From assembly GCA_947479085.1 (NCBI GenBank), contig CANJYB010000005.1, forward strand, positions 62,001 to 126,000: 64,000 nt of DNA. Reading direction: 5' to 3'. Source of the stretch: Bacteroidota bacterium. Its GTDB lineage: Bacteria > Bacteroidota > Bacteroidia > 2-12-FULL-35-15. A program made the position numbers and the translations under genes. Position 1 is the first letter of the stretch, and each line of letters starts with the position of its first letter. The notes beneath the pieces are model-generated. The model had not been told where the DNA came from. It saw nothing but the letters and a program-made list of their open reading frames with translations, and made no database searches. Positions 16,103-25,592 of this stretch are shown here, piece after piece.

Positions 16103-16978
16103 ATGGATTTAAGCAAATTAAAAAAACGACCCTCTTATCCTTTCGAAACTATTGCAGTAGCGGTTTCTTTTTCATCCAGGTGTCAATCTATAATCGTTCA
16201 GGCAAAAAAATTTTCTGATGCATGCGGAGCTTCTTTATTGTTGCTGCATATTGGCGATAAAACCCAGGAAAAGGAACAGGCACTGGACGAAATATTGGAT
16301 AAATCAGGAATAAATTCCAGCCAATGCCGTTTAATATGGATGGAAGGAGAACCGGTGGAAACTATATTAAAGTTATGTAAGTTAAATATTGTGGACTTAT
16401 TGATTCTGGGAGCTTTGGAAAAAGAAAACCTTCTGAAATTTTATATAGGTTCCATTGCCAGAAACATAAGCCGAAAAGCAAAGTGCTCGGTATTATTACT
16501 TACTAACCCTACTAGCACACCTTTAAAATTTAAAAAATTTGTAGTAAACGGGGTGTCCAATCCCAAAACCATACATACCATAAACACTTCCTTTTACCTT
16601 GCAAAACTATTAAATGTAAAAGAAATTACGATTGTAAATGAATTGGATACTTCCGGCCTGGCAATGACAATGGCTGCAGACAGCACGGCTCCGGAAACAA
16701 AGGAAATAAAAAAGAACCTGATAGACGATTCGGAAGAAATGCTTAAAACATTAATGGAAAATTGTGATTTCTCAAATATTAACGTCAATAATAAAATAGT
16801 AAAAGGTAAGCAGGGGTATGCCATCAGTAAATATGCAAAGGATAAAAAAGCAGATTTGCTGGTTGTAAATTCTCCTGACACCAATCTCAATTTGTTCGAC
16901 AGGATTTTTGCTCATGATATAGAATATGTATTAGCTGATTTGCCTTGCAACGTTTTAATAGTTCATTCCAGGGTATAA
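16103..16978 (+). CDS. Universal stress protein, tandem UspA domains
   Basis: This protein of about 291 residues contains two UspA-like halves. The first begins FETIAVAVSFSSRCQSIIVQAKKFSD and ends ILGALEKENLLKFYIGSIAR ... CSVLLL; the second ends KADLLVVNSPD ... ADLPCNVLIVHS. A glycine-rich ATP loop is poorly kept, so nucleotide binding is uncertain. Usp proteins respond to stress or modulate neighbouring transporters. The antiporter gene follows after 6 nt, which suggests a regulatory link. The ATG at 16103 was chosen over the TTG at 16079 because a promoter box overlaps the region just before the TTG. Confidence 0.85.
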   Translation: MDLSKLKKRPSYPFETIAVAVSFSSRCQSIIVQAKKFSDACGASLLLLHIGDKTQEKEQALDEILDKSGINSSQCRLIWMEGEPVETILKLCKLNIVDLLILGALEKENLLKFYIGSIARNISRKAKCSVLLLTNPTSTPLKFKKFVVNGVSNPKTIHTINTSFYLAKLLNVKEITIVNELDTSGLAMTMAADSTAPETKEIKKNLIDDSEEMLKTLMENCDFSNINVNNKIVKGKQGYAISKYAKDKKADLLVVNSPDTNLNLFDRIFAHDIEYVLADLPCNVLIVHSRV

Positions 16979-16984
16979 AAATAT

Positions 16985-18217
16985 ATGGTAAAACTTGCTC
17001 ACAGCGAATTAATTGTTTTGCTTTTATCAATAAGCACCATGCTTATTGTTTCCAGGATTTTTGCTGAATTAGGCAAAAGATTAAAACTTCCCATTGTAAT
17101 GGGTGAGTTAATTGTTGGAATCATTCTGGGTCCCACCATTCTTGGATTGATTTCTCCTGATGTTTTTGGTTTTTTATTTCCCCGCACCGGTAATGTGCCC
17201 ATTGCGCTCGATGGAATTTTTAGCCTTTCCGTTATTATGTTGCTTTTTGTTGCCGGCATGGAAGTTCAGCTTTCACTGGTATTAAAGCAAGGCAAGGTGG
17301 CTATTTACACAAGTGTTTTTAGTATGGTAATTCCTTTTTTTACAGGATTTGCAGTTGCCTGGTTTTTCCCCGAAATATTTTCGATAAGTAATGAGCAGGG
17401 TCCTAAACTTTTATTCGCCCTGTTTTTTGGTACCGCTTTATCTATTTCGGCATTGCCTGTAATTGCTCGGATTTTAATGGACATGAATCTTTTCAAAACA
17501 AATATTGGGATGGTAATTATTGCCTCAGCTATGTTTAATGATTTAATTGGCTGGCTTATCTTTTCATTGGTACTTAGTTTAACAAATACCCAGGCAGAAC
17601 ATTTGAGTTTATGGTATACAGTGGCGTACATATTAGGTTTTGGGTTATTCATGCTTACCATTGGAAAAAAAATTATAGATAAAACATTGCCATGGATGCA
17701 AACAAAATTATCCTGGCCCGGTGGAGTGCTTTCCATTTCATTAGGTATTTGTTTGCTTTCTGCTGCTTTTACAGAAGCAATAAATATTCATGCTATTCTT
17801 GGGGCTTTTATAGCAGGTATTGCTTTTGGTGACAGTGTTCATTTGCGCGAACAGGCAAGAGAAATTATTCATCAGTTTGTAACCAATTTTTTTGCTCCTT
17901 TATTTTTTGTTTCCATCGGATTAAAAGTAAATTTTATTGAAAACTTTAATCCGCTAATAGTAGCAATAGTTTTGGTTCTTGCATTTGTTGGAAAAGTTTT
18001 AGGTGCCACACTTGGTGCAAGGTTGGGAGGCATGACAAGGAACCATTCGTTAGCAGTTGGTTTTGGAATGAATGCCCGTGGCGCTATGGAAATAATCTTG
18101 GGTACTCTTGCATTAAATGCAGGATTAATTTCCAAACCTATATTTGTAGCACTTGTAATTATGGCACTTATAACCAGTCTGACAAGTGGCCCGATAATGA
18201 AACGCTTCATAGACTAA
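16985..18217 (+). CDS. CPA2 family cation:proton antiporter
   Basis: This 410-residue membrane protein has about 11-12 hydrophobic helices. Family motifs include LGKRLKLPIVMGELIVGIILGPTILG near the N-terminus, ASAMFNDLIGWLIF with the ion-binding Asp pair region, and INIHAILGAFIAGIAFGD. It exchanges Na+ or K+ for protons in the inner membrane. It lacks the TrkA-N/TrkA-C regulatory domains of KefB/C, so the co-transcribed universal stress protein could provide regulation. miaE follows after 42 bp. Confidence 0.9.
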   Translation: MVKLAHSELIVLLLSISTMLIVSRIFAELGKRLKLPIVMGELIVGIILGPTILGLISPDVFGFLFPRTGNVPIALDGIFSLSVIMLLFVAGMEVQLSLVLKQGKVAIYTSVFSMVIPFFTGFAVAWFFPEIFSISNEQGPKLLFALFFGTALSISALPVIARILMDMNLFKTNIGMVIIASAMFNDLIGWLIFSLVLSLTNTQAEHLSLWYTVAYILGFGLFMLTIGKKIIDKTLPWMQTKLSWPGGVLSISLGICLLSAAFTEAINIHAILGAFIAGIAFGDSVHLREQAREIIHQFVTNFFAPLFFVSIGLKVNFIENFNPLIVAIVLVLAFVGKVLGATLGARLGGMTRNHSLAVGFGMNARGAMEIILGTLALNAGLISKPIFVALVIMALITSLTSGPIMKRFID

Positions 18218-18259
18218 CAACAATTTGTAATTGAAATCTGAAATTTGTAATCATTAAAT

Positions 18260-18841
18260 ATGTTAGGATTAAAATTAGCAACGGACCCGCGCTGGGTAAA
18301 TATTGTGGAATCTAATATTGAGGAAATTCTTACCGACCATGCCTGGTGCGAGCAGAAAGCAGCCACCAATGCAATGTCGTTGATTATTAATAATCCGAAT
18401 TATACCGAAATGGTTACGGCACTTATTGCATTGGCAAAAGAAGAGCTCGACCATTTTGAACAGGTACATAATTTAATTAAGGCAAGGGGAAAGAAACTGG
18501 GTATGGAACGCAAGGACCATTATGTAAATGAACTTTATAAGTTTATGCAGAAGGGAGGAAGCAGAATATCATCACTGGTCGACCGGCTTCTTTTTTCAGC
18601 AATGATAGAAGCCCGCAGTTGCGAACGTTTTAGAGTGCTTTCCGAAAACATAAAAGACCCCGAACTTGCTAAGTTTTATCGCGACCTGATGATTTCGGAA
18701 GCCGGACATTATACCACCTTCATTAGTTTTGCCCGCCAGTATGGTGAAGGAATAGATTTAGATAAACGATGGAAAGAGTGGATAGATTTTGAAGCTTCTA
18801 TTATTGCCAATTACGGAAAGCAGGAAACCATCCATGGGTAA
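18260..18841 (+). CDS. miaE: tRNA-(ms2io6A)-hydroxylase
   Basis: This 193-residue diiron protein shows EILTDHAWCEQKAATNA, KEELDHFEQVH and SEAGHYTTFISFA, which supply the ferritin-like di-iron ligands (Glu ... ExxH pairs). MiaE hydroxylates the isopentenyl group of ms2i6A at position 37 of tRNA. Length and motifs match the MiaE family well. It ends 5 bp from the convergent recJ stop codon. It may be transcribed with the antiporter gene upstream. Confidence 0.93.
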   Translation: MLGLKLATDPRWVNIVESNIEEILTDHAWCEQKAATNAMSLIINNPNYTEMVTALIALAKEELDHFEQVHNLIKARGKKLGMERKDHYVNELYKFMQKGGSRISSLVDRLLFSAMIEARSCERFRVLSENIKDPELAKFYRDLMISEAGHYTTFISFARQYGEGIDLDKRWKEWIDFEASIIANYGKQETIHG

Positions 18842-18846
18842 ATTAA

Positions 18847-20577
18847 TTACTCCAGTTTCATATCCTTAATATTTAATTGAAGCGAAGTAGTTCCATTATA
18901 TTCGTTTTCTTCAATAGCATATACTGCAGTAAATATTTTCCTTCGTAATACATCATCAAAATGATTGGCTTGCCCGAATGCTATAGCCGGAAAGGAAGCT
19001 CTTGCATTTTGTGCCGGTTGCAAATCCATTTTCAGATGATTGGCTCCCACAATTCTTACGTACCCTTTATCTATTATATTTTTTGTAATAAATAATGGTG
19101 ACATATTGCCGGGGCCAAAGGGTGCAAACTGTTTCAGCACGCGAAAAAATTTAGGAGTAATATTTTTTAATTCAAGTTCAGCATCTATTTCTATTTCCGG
19201 CACCAGCATATATTCTTCTATAGTGGCACTTACTACCTCTTCAAATCTTTGCTGAAAGGCTTCCACGTTTTCTAACTTCAACGTTAATCCTGCTGCATAT
19301 TTATGTCCGCCAAACTGCTCCAGCAAATCAGCGCAGGCTTCAATGGCATTGTACACATCAAAATCTTTTACCGAACGGGCAGACCCGGTAGCTTTTCCAT
19401 TCGATTCGGTGAGTATGATGGTTGGGCGATAATGTTTTTCAATCATTCGCGAAGCAACAATTCCGACAACACCTTTATGCCAGTCAGGATGATAAAGCAC
19501 GGTTGATTTTCGGGAACCCATTTCCGCATCTTCCTCTATCATACTTAAGGCGTGTGCAGTAATATCCACATCAAGTGCTCTGCGCTCGGCATTGGTTATA
19601 TTAATGTTTTGCCCTGATGTTTTTGCAGAATCCACACAATCGGAAATAAGTAAATCCACCGCATCTCTTCCTGTTTTAATTCTACCTGCTGCATTAATTC
19701 TTGGCCCTACAATAAATACCAATTCATTAACGGTGATTTCACGTTTAACATTGGCAAGTTCAAAAATGGCTTTTATTCCTTTTCTTGGTTTTTCGTTTAT
19801 TTGTTTCAACCCGAAATAAGAAAGAGTTCGGTTTTCATCTACTGCGGGTACCAGGTCAGAAGCTATAGAAATAGCAGTCAAATCAAGGTATTCGTAAAGT
19901 TCTTCAAAGGGAATATTATTTTTCTGAGAAAAAGCCTGTATCAATTTAAAACCTACACCACATCCGCAAAGTTCATCAAAAGGATAAGTGCAATCACTTC
20001 TTTTTGGATCTAATACTGCCACCGCCTCCGGTAACTCATCTCCCGGACGGTGATGGTCGCAAATTATAAAATCGATGTTTCGTTCATTGGCATACGCTAT
20101 TTTATCAATCGCTTTTATACCACAATCTAATGCTATGATTAAAGTAAAATTATTTTCCTTTGCAAAATCAATTCCTGTAAACGAAATGCCATACCCTTCG
20201 GCATATCGGTCGGGGATGTAGAAATCTATGAATGAGGAATTCTCATCTTCCTTGTTGGGATGATGTTTTTTAAAAAAAGAATAAACCAAGGCTACTGCTG
20301 TGGTTCCATCCACATCATAATCTCCGTAAACCAGTATCTTTTCTTTGTTTTTTATTGCTGTCTCAATTCTTACAATGGCTTTATCCATATCCTTCATCAA
20401 AAAAGGATCGTGCAAATCATCCAATGAAGGCCTGAAAAATTTCTTTGCTTCATCAAATGTTTTTACCTCCCGCTGAACCAGTAAATTTGCCAATACTTTA
20501 TCTATTCCCAATTCTTCAGCAAGTCTTTCAGTTATCTTATCGTCTGCCTTGGGTTTTATGCTCCACCTTTTTTCCAT
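18847..20577 (-). CDS. recJ: Single-stranded-DNA-specific exonuclease RecJ
   Basis: This 576-residue protein has the DHH phosphoesterase motifs VYGDYDVDGTTAVAL, IIALDCGIKAID and IICDHHRPGDELP, then the DHHA1 region with ASRMIEKHYRPTIILTES, TGSARSVKDFDVYNAI and FGGHKYAAGLTL, and a C-terminal OB fold. RecJ degrades single-stranded DNA 5' to 3' in recombination and mismatch repair. Length is normal. It is convergent with miaE, and an AT-rich gap with a gene remnant lies upstream. Confidence 0.96.
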   Translation of the reverse strand: MEKRWSIKPKADDKITERLAEELGIDKVLANLLVQREVKTFDEAKKFFRPSLDDLHDPFLMKDMDKAIVRIETAIKNKEKILVYGDYDVDGTTAVALVYSFFKKHHPNKEDENSSFIDFYIPDRYAEGYGISFTGIDFAKENNFTLIIALDCGIKAIDKIAYANERNIDFIICDHHRPGDELPEAVAVLDPKRSDCTYPFDELCGCGVGFKLIQAFSQKNNIPFEELYEYLDLTAISIASDLVPAVDENRTLSYFGLKQINEKPRKGIKAIFELANVKREITVNELVFIVGPRINAAGRIKTGRDAVDLLISDCVDSAKTSGQNINITNAERRALDVDITAHALSMIEEDAEMGSRKSTVLYHPDWHKGVVGIVASRMIEKHYRPTIILTESNGKATGSARSVKDFDVYNAIEACADLLEQFGGHKYAAGLTLKLENVEAFQQRFEEVVSATIEEYMLVPEIEIDAELELKNITPKFFRVLKQFAPFGPGNMSPLFITKNIIDKGYVRIVGANHLKMDLQPAQNARASFPAIAFGQANHFDDVLRRKIFTAVYAIEENEYNGTTSLQLNIKDMKLE

Positions 20578-20879
20578 CTCTATATTTTAGGGATGTAAAA
20601 GTAATTATTAATAAGTATTCATTTTTAAAATCATTTTTTTTATTGGTTTTTTTGTTGCCCCATAAAAACATAAATTACCTGATCCCAAACTTCAAACTTT
20701 ACAGAAATTCTTTTTTTACCCTTTTCTTAAATTAGAAATGTCATAAAATTTTTACTTTTTGCCAAATTCTGAATCACGAATATGGAAAAACGAATTTTAA
20801 AGCTTTGTAAATTAAAAAAAACAAGAGAAATTTTAAAAATAATTTTCAAAAACAATAAAACAAAAGTATTGGTTCTACT
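20578..20879. other. AT-rich intergenic region, no gene seen
   Basis: This stretch upstream of recJ is strongly AT-rich with A- and T-runs. It presumably holds the recJ promoter. No ORF with recognisable content was found beyond the remnant that ends at 20880. Confidence 0.5.
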
Positions 20880-21050
20880 CTAAATCCTTTGGCATTGCCC
20901 GGTTGAAGTATTTGTAAAAGTAACACTCAGAGGGGCGCACCCAGAAGTGGGCGGTGCGGTGAAATTAGCTGCCTGAGGCTTTAATTGGTATAAGGAGGAA
21001 GTAAATAGAAAGAAAATTAGTAGCGATAAACAGGTGATTTTTATTTTCAT
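20880..21050 (-). pseudogene. Truncated PKD-domain secreted protein (5' remnant)
   Basis: A 56-codon frame starts with an ATG at 21048-21050 (minus strand). It encodes a signal peptide (MKIKITCLSLLIFFLFTSS), then ANFTAPPTSGCAPLSVTF and TNTSTGQ. That is the start of a PKD domain as found in large gliding-type or T9SS type B proteins of Bacteroidota. After GQ the frame reads CQRI and stops; the rest of the PKD domain and the sorting domain are absent. It is the 5' end of a lost secreted-protein gene. Confidence 0.75.
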
Positions 21051-21337
21051 CGATTTAGTTTTAGCAACATTAATCTTACGACATAATGACGAATTCCATC
21101 ATCATATTACAAATATAGACTATTTTAATTAAGATATTGAATTATTAGTTGGAATAAACCACCCCTATATATACTACTCCAAATTCTCAAAAGGTTGCCT
21201 GAGAAATGGAATTATTTTTCTTAAAAAGCGATTTTATTCTGAATGTTGCTAATCTATTGTACGAAATGCTTTGTGTAATTTCATGCACGGGTGTTCAATT
21301 AAAACAGATATTTGTTCTTTCATAAAAAATATAAAGT
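21051..21337. other. Intergenic region between the PKD remnant and mutY
   Basis: Nothing beyond AT-rich sequence and the presumed promoters for the remnant (minus) and mutY (plus) is seen. No ORF of interest is present. Confidence 0.45.
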
Positions 21338-22399
21338 ATGAACTCATTTTCAGAGAAAATAATTTCCTGGTATAAAATAAATAAACGCGATTTGCCCTGG
21401 AGAAACACCAAAGATGCCTACCTGATTTGGTTGTCCGAAATTATATTGCAGCAAACAAGAGTAGAGCAAGGGATGAGCTATTACTATAAATTTTCTAAAA
21501 CATTCCCTACTGTTAAACATTTAGCCAAGGCAGATAATGAAGATGTGATGAAGTTATGGCAGGGTTTAGGTTATTATTCCCGTGCAAGAAATCTGCACAC
21601 TTCAGCAAAAATGATAACTGAAAAACATAAAGGAAAGTTTCCAAAGGAGTATAAAGATATTCTTCTCCTTAAAGGTATCGGGGAGTATACTGCTGCTGCC
21701 ATTGCATCGTTTGCTTTTGATAAACCACATGCGGTGGTAGATGGAAATGTGTTCAGGGTATTGGCGCGTGTATTTGGAATTGAAACACCTATCGATTCCA
21801 CTCAGGGTAAAAAAAATTTTTATGCATTGGCAAACGAATTGCTCGACAAAAAGCACCCTGCGTTACATAATCAGGCTATTATGGAGTTCGGAGCTATACA
21901 ATGTAAACCGGTTTCTCCCGATTGTAATTCATGCCCATTAAATTCAATGTGTTTTGCTTATGAAAAAGAACTGGTTTCGGCTCTTCCAGTAAAGTCAAAA
22001 ACCACCAAAGTCCGAAACAGATACTTTAATTATATTGTTCTGAAAAATAAGGGTACAACTTCAATTAAAAAAAGAAAGGAAAAAGATATCTGGACCAACC
22101 TTTACGATTTTCCATTAATAGAAACCGATAAGGAATTAACGAATGATGCGTTTTTAGAATCAAAAGAATGGAAAAAGTTTATTGGTAAAAATAAATACAT
22201 TGTAAAATCTGTTTCTGAAACTTACAAACATATCCTAAGTCATCAGAAAATCTACGCAAAATTTTGGGAGATAAATTGCTCTGCTTCTTTAGAAAAAATT
22301 ATTCCTTCTTCAGCAATAATTATTAAGCAAAAAGACATTCATAAATATGCTGTGCCAAGGTTGATAGAAAATTATCTTGCGGTAAAATTCAAAAACTGA
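21338..22399 (+). CDS. mutY: A/G-specific adenine glycosylase
   Basis: This 353-residue protein has the catalytic Glu (E34 in WLSEIILQQTRVE), the helix-hairpin-helix with LKGIGEYTAAAIASFAF, catalytic D135 in HAVVDGNVFRVLAR and a [4Fe-4S] loop C189-X6-C196-X2-C199-X5-C205. A NUDIX-like C-terminal domain (about 225-353; ETYKHILSHQKIYAKFW) recognises 8-oxoG. MutY removes adenine mispaired with 8-oxoguanine. All key residues are present. The convergent lipoprotein gene ends 3 bp downstream. Confidence 0.96.
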   Translation: MNSFSEKIISWYKINKRDLPWRNTKDAYLIWLSEIILQQTRVEQGMSYYYKFSKTFPTVKHLAKADNEDVMKLWQGLGYYSRARNLHTSAKMITEKHKGKFPKEYKDILLLKGIGEYTAAAIASFAFDKPHAVVDGNVFRVLARVFGIETPIDSTQGKKNFYALANELLDKKHPALHNQAIMEFGAIQCKPVSPDCNSCPLNSMCFAYEKELVSALPVKSKTTKVRNRYFNYIVLKNKGTTSIKKRKEKDIWTNLYDFPLIETDKELTNDAFLESKEWKKFIGKNKYIVKSVSETYKHILSHQKIYAKFWEINCSASLEKIIPSSAIIIKQKDIHKYAVPRLIENYLAVKFKN

Positions 22400-22402
22400 A
22401 GT

Positions 22403-23575
22403 TTAATACAATACTCCTTTATTATTCAGAATGATAGTTTTCACCATTCCTTTAAGGGTTTGTCCTGCCTGTAGTATCATATCGAAGCTGGGTGGAAAAG
22501 GGACAGGTCTTCGTCCGATTTTTTCCTTTGTTTCCGGTTTTAGTGCATTTACATCACCATAAGCAACTGCAGAACGATATTCAAAAAAGTTATCCGCAGC
22601 TATAGGATCCGTTTTTATTAATTGTTTGTTCCCGTTGTTCATATAGTCAAGTGTACCTGCAATGGTTGCTTTTTTGTTTTGATACGTTTCTTCCACATTA
22701 CAGGAGATAACTTTTGTTTTCGGAATTTTAATATCATTTCCAAGCGAATCCTTTTTTACATTTCCGTGAGCATCCAACACATATTGATAACCATCAGGAA
22801 CGGTTTTACTTTCGGTATATTGAATTTCTTTAACCGCTTCGGGTGATACACTGATGTTTTTCATGTTTACTATAATATTGTAATCATAACTGATTCCATT
22901 TGTTCTATGAGTATGATAACGAATCCAATCTGCATCCAGTTCGGTAAGACTTATTTTGGTCAACTCATCTTCAAAGTTAGGAGGTAAAGGGGTTCCTGTA
23001 TTGTTCTGCATTTTAAACAATACGTAAGAAGTTCCCATATTTCTTGCAAGGTTTATTTTTGCATCCACATCTTTGTAATTGGCATAAAAGTTTTTTACAG
23101 CCAGTAATTCATTGTATGCATCTCTTGCACTGGTTTTATCTTTTTTATCTAATAAAGAAAGAGCATGGGCATACTTATATTCAGCTGCATTTTTTTTAGC
23201 CTGAATAATTTCATCATCGTAATTTTTTATTTCAAAATTTGCATTCCTGTTTTGCGAAGTAATGTATAAAGGAAGAATAGGTTTAATTTGGTCCTGACGG
23301 TTTTTCATTCCTGAATACGTATTAAAAATGGTATTCCAGTTTTCCGGATTTCCTTCTTTGTTCAGATAACTTACTTTTTCTTTATCACGGTCGTTTGCTT
23401 TTTTGTAAGCTTCTTCCAGCACCAGCATTTCTTTTTCCGATTTCTTTTTACCTTTTAACTTACGAAGAGAAACCTGGATGGCACTATCGTAATTTCCACT
23501 TTGCATCAGCTTGGTGGAATTAGCGCAGGAGGCAATTAAAAAGATAATTATTAAAGAGTAAATAATATTTTTCAT
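22403..23575 (-). CDS. Putative lipoprotein of unknown function
   Basis: Starting at the ATG at 23575, the protein has about 390 residues with a lipoprotein signal (MKNIIYSLIIIFLIASC). The body is Lys-rich with TPR-like helical segments near the N-terminus (SGNYDSAIQVSLRKLKGKKKSEKEMLVLEEAYKKA) and beta-rich sequence in the second half (GYQYVLDAHGNVKKDSLGND). The role is unknown; it is probably an outer-membrane-anchored envelope protein. The upstream codons to 23599 are not needed. Array B lies about 200 bp before the start. Confidence 0.75.
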   Translation of the reverse strand: MKNIIYSLIIIFLIASCANSTKLMQSGNYDSAIQVSLRKLKGKKKSEKEMLVLEEAYKKANDRDKEKVSYLNKEGNPENWNTIFNTYSGMKNRQDQIKPILPLYITSQNRNANFEIKNYDDEIIQAKKNAAEYKYAHALSLLDKKDKTSARDAYNELLAVKNFYANYKDVDAKINLARNMGTSYVLFKMQNNTGTPLPPNFEDELTKISLTELDADWIRYHTHRTNGISYDYNIIVNMKNISVSPEAVKEIQYTESKTVPDGYQYVLDAHGNVKKDSLGNDIKIPKTKVISCNVEETYQNKKATIAGTLDYMNNGNKQLIKTDPIAADNFFEYRSAVAYGDVNALKPETKEKIGRRPVPFPPSFDMILQAGQTLKGMVKTIILNNKGVLY

Positions 23576-23772
23576 AAGATATTTTAGTTGGGCATCCAAA
23601 ACAAATGCCAGAAATCTATTTCATTAAATGAAGCATTGTTGCAAATTTAGATTAAGTTTTCATTGGTTTAAAAATATTTTGAATGCAGATTCAATTGTTA
23701 AATAAATTAAATAGAGATAAAAGCAAGATATAAGTAGATTGGATAATATAAATGCAGCGTATTTAATTAGAG
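23576..23772. other. Gap between lipoprotein start and array B
   Basis: AT-rich sequence that must hold the promoter of the lipoprotein gene. No coding content was recognised. Confidence 0.4.
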
Positions 23773-23972
23773 TTGGCTACCTACCGATTAACGTTGGTCA
23801 CCTACCGGTTAACGCTGGCCACCTGCCGATTAGCGTTGGCTACCTACCGGTTAGCGTTGGCTACCTAAAGGTTAACGCAGGCTACCTGCCGGTTAACGTT
23901 GGCTACCTGCCGGTTAACGCTGGCTACCTACCGGTTAACGTTGGCTACCTACCGGTTAACGTTGGTCACCTA
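23773..23972. repeat. Tandem array B, exact 21-bp units
   Basis: Nine full units and a partial tenth start at 23773, 23794, 23815, 23836, 23857, 23878, 23899, 23920, 23941 and 23962, always 21 bp apart. The unit is about TTGGCTACCTACCGGTTAAC plus G, with changes at a few positions (C/T, A/G). It is the most GC-rich and best conserved of the arrays. It lies between two minus-strand genes. The plus-strand frame reads VGYLPVN repeats, which is not evidence of coding since the period is a multiple of three. Confidence 0.95.
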
Positions 23973-24059
23973 GGTTCTTGGGAGCCTGTTAAGAAGTTTC
24001 GATTTTCAGCATTTTAGCGTTTTTAACCCCTTTTTTACCCTTTTTTGAGGTGTTTTTAA

Positions 24060-25403
24060 TCAAATTCTTTTACTCACGTAGTTAAATCGAAGAAAAAGAA
24101 GAATGGCCGCCAAACCTAAACCAAGAGAAAGTCCGTACCAAACCCCCTGCACTCCTAAATTGAGTTTAAAAGCAAAAACATAACTCATTGGTAATCCAAT
24201 AATCCAGTAAGCAAAAAGAGTAATAAAGGTAGGGATTTTTACATCTTTCATTCCCCGTAAAGCTCCAAGTCCTACCACCTGGGTCCCATCACTAAGTTGG
24301 AAAAAGGCAGCAATAACTACCAACGAGGCAGAAATACTAAGTACTTCGGGTTCGTTACTAAAAAGAAGCGGGAGGTAATTTCGGAAAAGAATAAAACAGA
24401 TGGCCATAATTCCCATAAATGCCAATACAATAATAAAAGCACTGAAACCGGCAGTTCTAACCCCTTCCCTGTTTTTTAACCCGAGTTGATTACCCACCCT
24501 TACAGAAGCCGCTGCCGAAAGACCAGAAGCCATCATATACGTGGTGGCAGCTATACTTAGTGCTACCTGGTGAGCCGCCTGTGCATTAGGGCTTATCCAA
24601 CCTATCATTACTACCGCAAAAGCAAATGCCCCTACTTCGAACACCCACTGAAGGCCGGAAGGAATACCAAGCCCCAGGATTTTTTTGGTCAATGCCTTGG
24701 TAACGCTTTTCTTGTTAAAGTCTTTCCAGTACACCTTAAAATGGCGGTTATAATACACATAGATGAACATTGTCAAAGCCATCACCACCCTGGAAATAAA
24801 GCTTGCCCAGCAGGAACCCATCAACCCCATTGCCGGAAATCCCCAATGCCCGAAAATCATTAAATAGTTTAACAGAATGTTTAACAGGTTAGAACCAATT
24901 GTAATCAGCATGGCTACCCGGGTAAATGAAAGGCCTTCGGTAAATTGTTTAAATCCGGAGAAAATACAAAGGGGAATCATCCCCAGCATCATCACATTTA
25001 AAAATGGAATAGCCATATCCACCACTTCCTTTTTTTGGTGGAACAAGTTAAGCACCGGGGAAGCCAATATCAGGAGTATAAAAAGTAAAATACCCATTAC
25101 AGTGTTTATAATTATACTGTGTTTCAGCAACAAGGCATTTTCCGAAAAGTCCTTTTTACTATCCGCGGCAGCCACCAAAGGAGTGATGCCATACGAAACC
25201 CCTAAGCCAAAAACAAGCACCAACATGTACAAGCTATTTGACAAAGCAACTGCCGCCTGTGGAACAGTACCAATCTGACCCACCATGGCGGTATCAACCA
25301 CTCCCACCATAATATGGCCCAACTGGCTTAAAACCACAGGGTAGGCAAGCAATAAAGTCTTGCGGTAATTAGATAAATAGTTTGGTGATAAAAGGGATTT
25401 CAT
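24060..25403 (-). CDS. MATE family efflux transporter
   Basis: This protein has about 447 residues when started at the ATG at 25403 (MKSLLSPNYLSNYRKTLLLAYPVVLSQLG), and 12 predicted helices. Family segments include VGVVDTAMVGQIG near the N-terminus, FLNVMMLGMIPLCIFSGFKQFTEGL, LGLGIPSGLQWVFEVGAFAF and GLGALRGMKDVKIPT. It is NorM-like, exporting drugs or metabolites using a Na+ or H+ gradient. Ten upstream codons to 25433 are probably not translated. Array B lies just beyond its stop codon. Confidence 0.93.
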   Translation of the reverse strand: MKSLLSPNYLSNYRKTLLLAYPVVLSQLGHIMVGVVDTAMVGQIGTVPQAAVALSNSLYMLVLVFGLGVSYGITPLVAAADSKKDFSENALLLKHSIIINTVMGILLFILLILASPVLNLFHQKKEVVDMAIPFLNVMMLGMIPLCIFSGFKQFTEGLSFTRVAMLITIGSNLLNILLNYLMIFGHWGFPAMGLMGSCWASFISRVVMALTMFIYVYYNRHFKVYWKDFNKKSVTKALTKKILGLGIPSGLQWVFEVGAFAFAVVMIGWISPNAQAAHQVALSIAATTYMMASGLSAAASVRVGNQLGLKNREGVRTAGFSAFIIVLAFMGIMAICFILFRNYLPLLFSNEPEVLSISASLVVIAAFFQLSDGTQVVGLGALRGMKDVKIPTFITLFAYWIIGLPMSYVFAFKLNLGVQGVWYGLSLGLGLAAILLFLRFNYVSKRI

Positions 25404-25592
25404 GACGGGGGGGCAAAGATAGATTTTATACAATATGAGCGTAAAGAAATTAAATATTTAAGAAAAAATTAAATAAATCCAAATCAGATGCAACCTTTGG
25501 AATAAATTATTCATCTATATAATTAGTTTAAGTAAAATAAAATATTGAATTTTACCGTCTAATTAATAAGTGATTAACCTATTTAACTAATT

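Noticed and set aside
23739-24017. 92-codon VGYLPVN-repeat frame in array B
   Set aside because: Repeat-derived; the frame is not supported by a start region or conservation.
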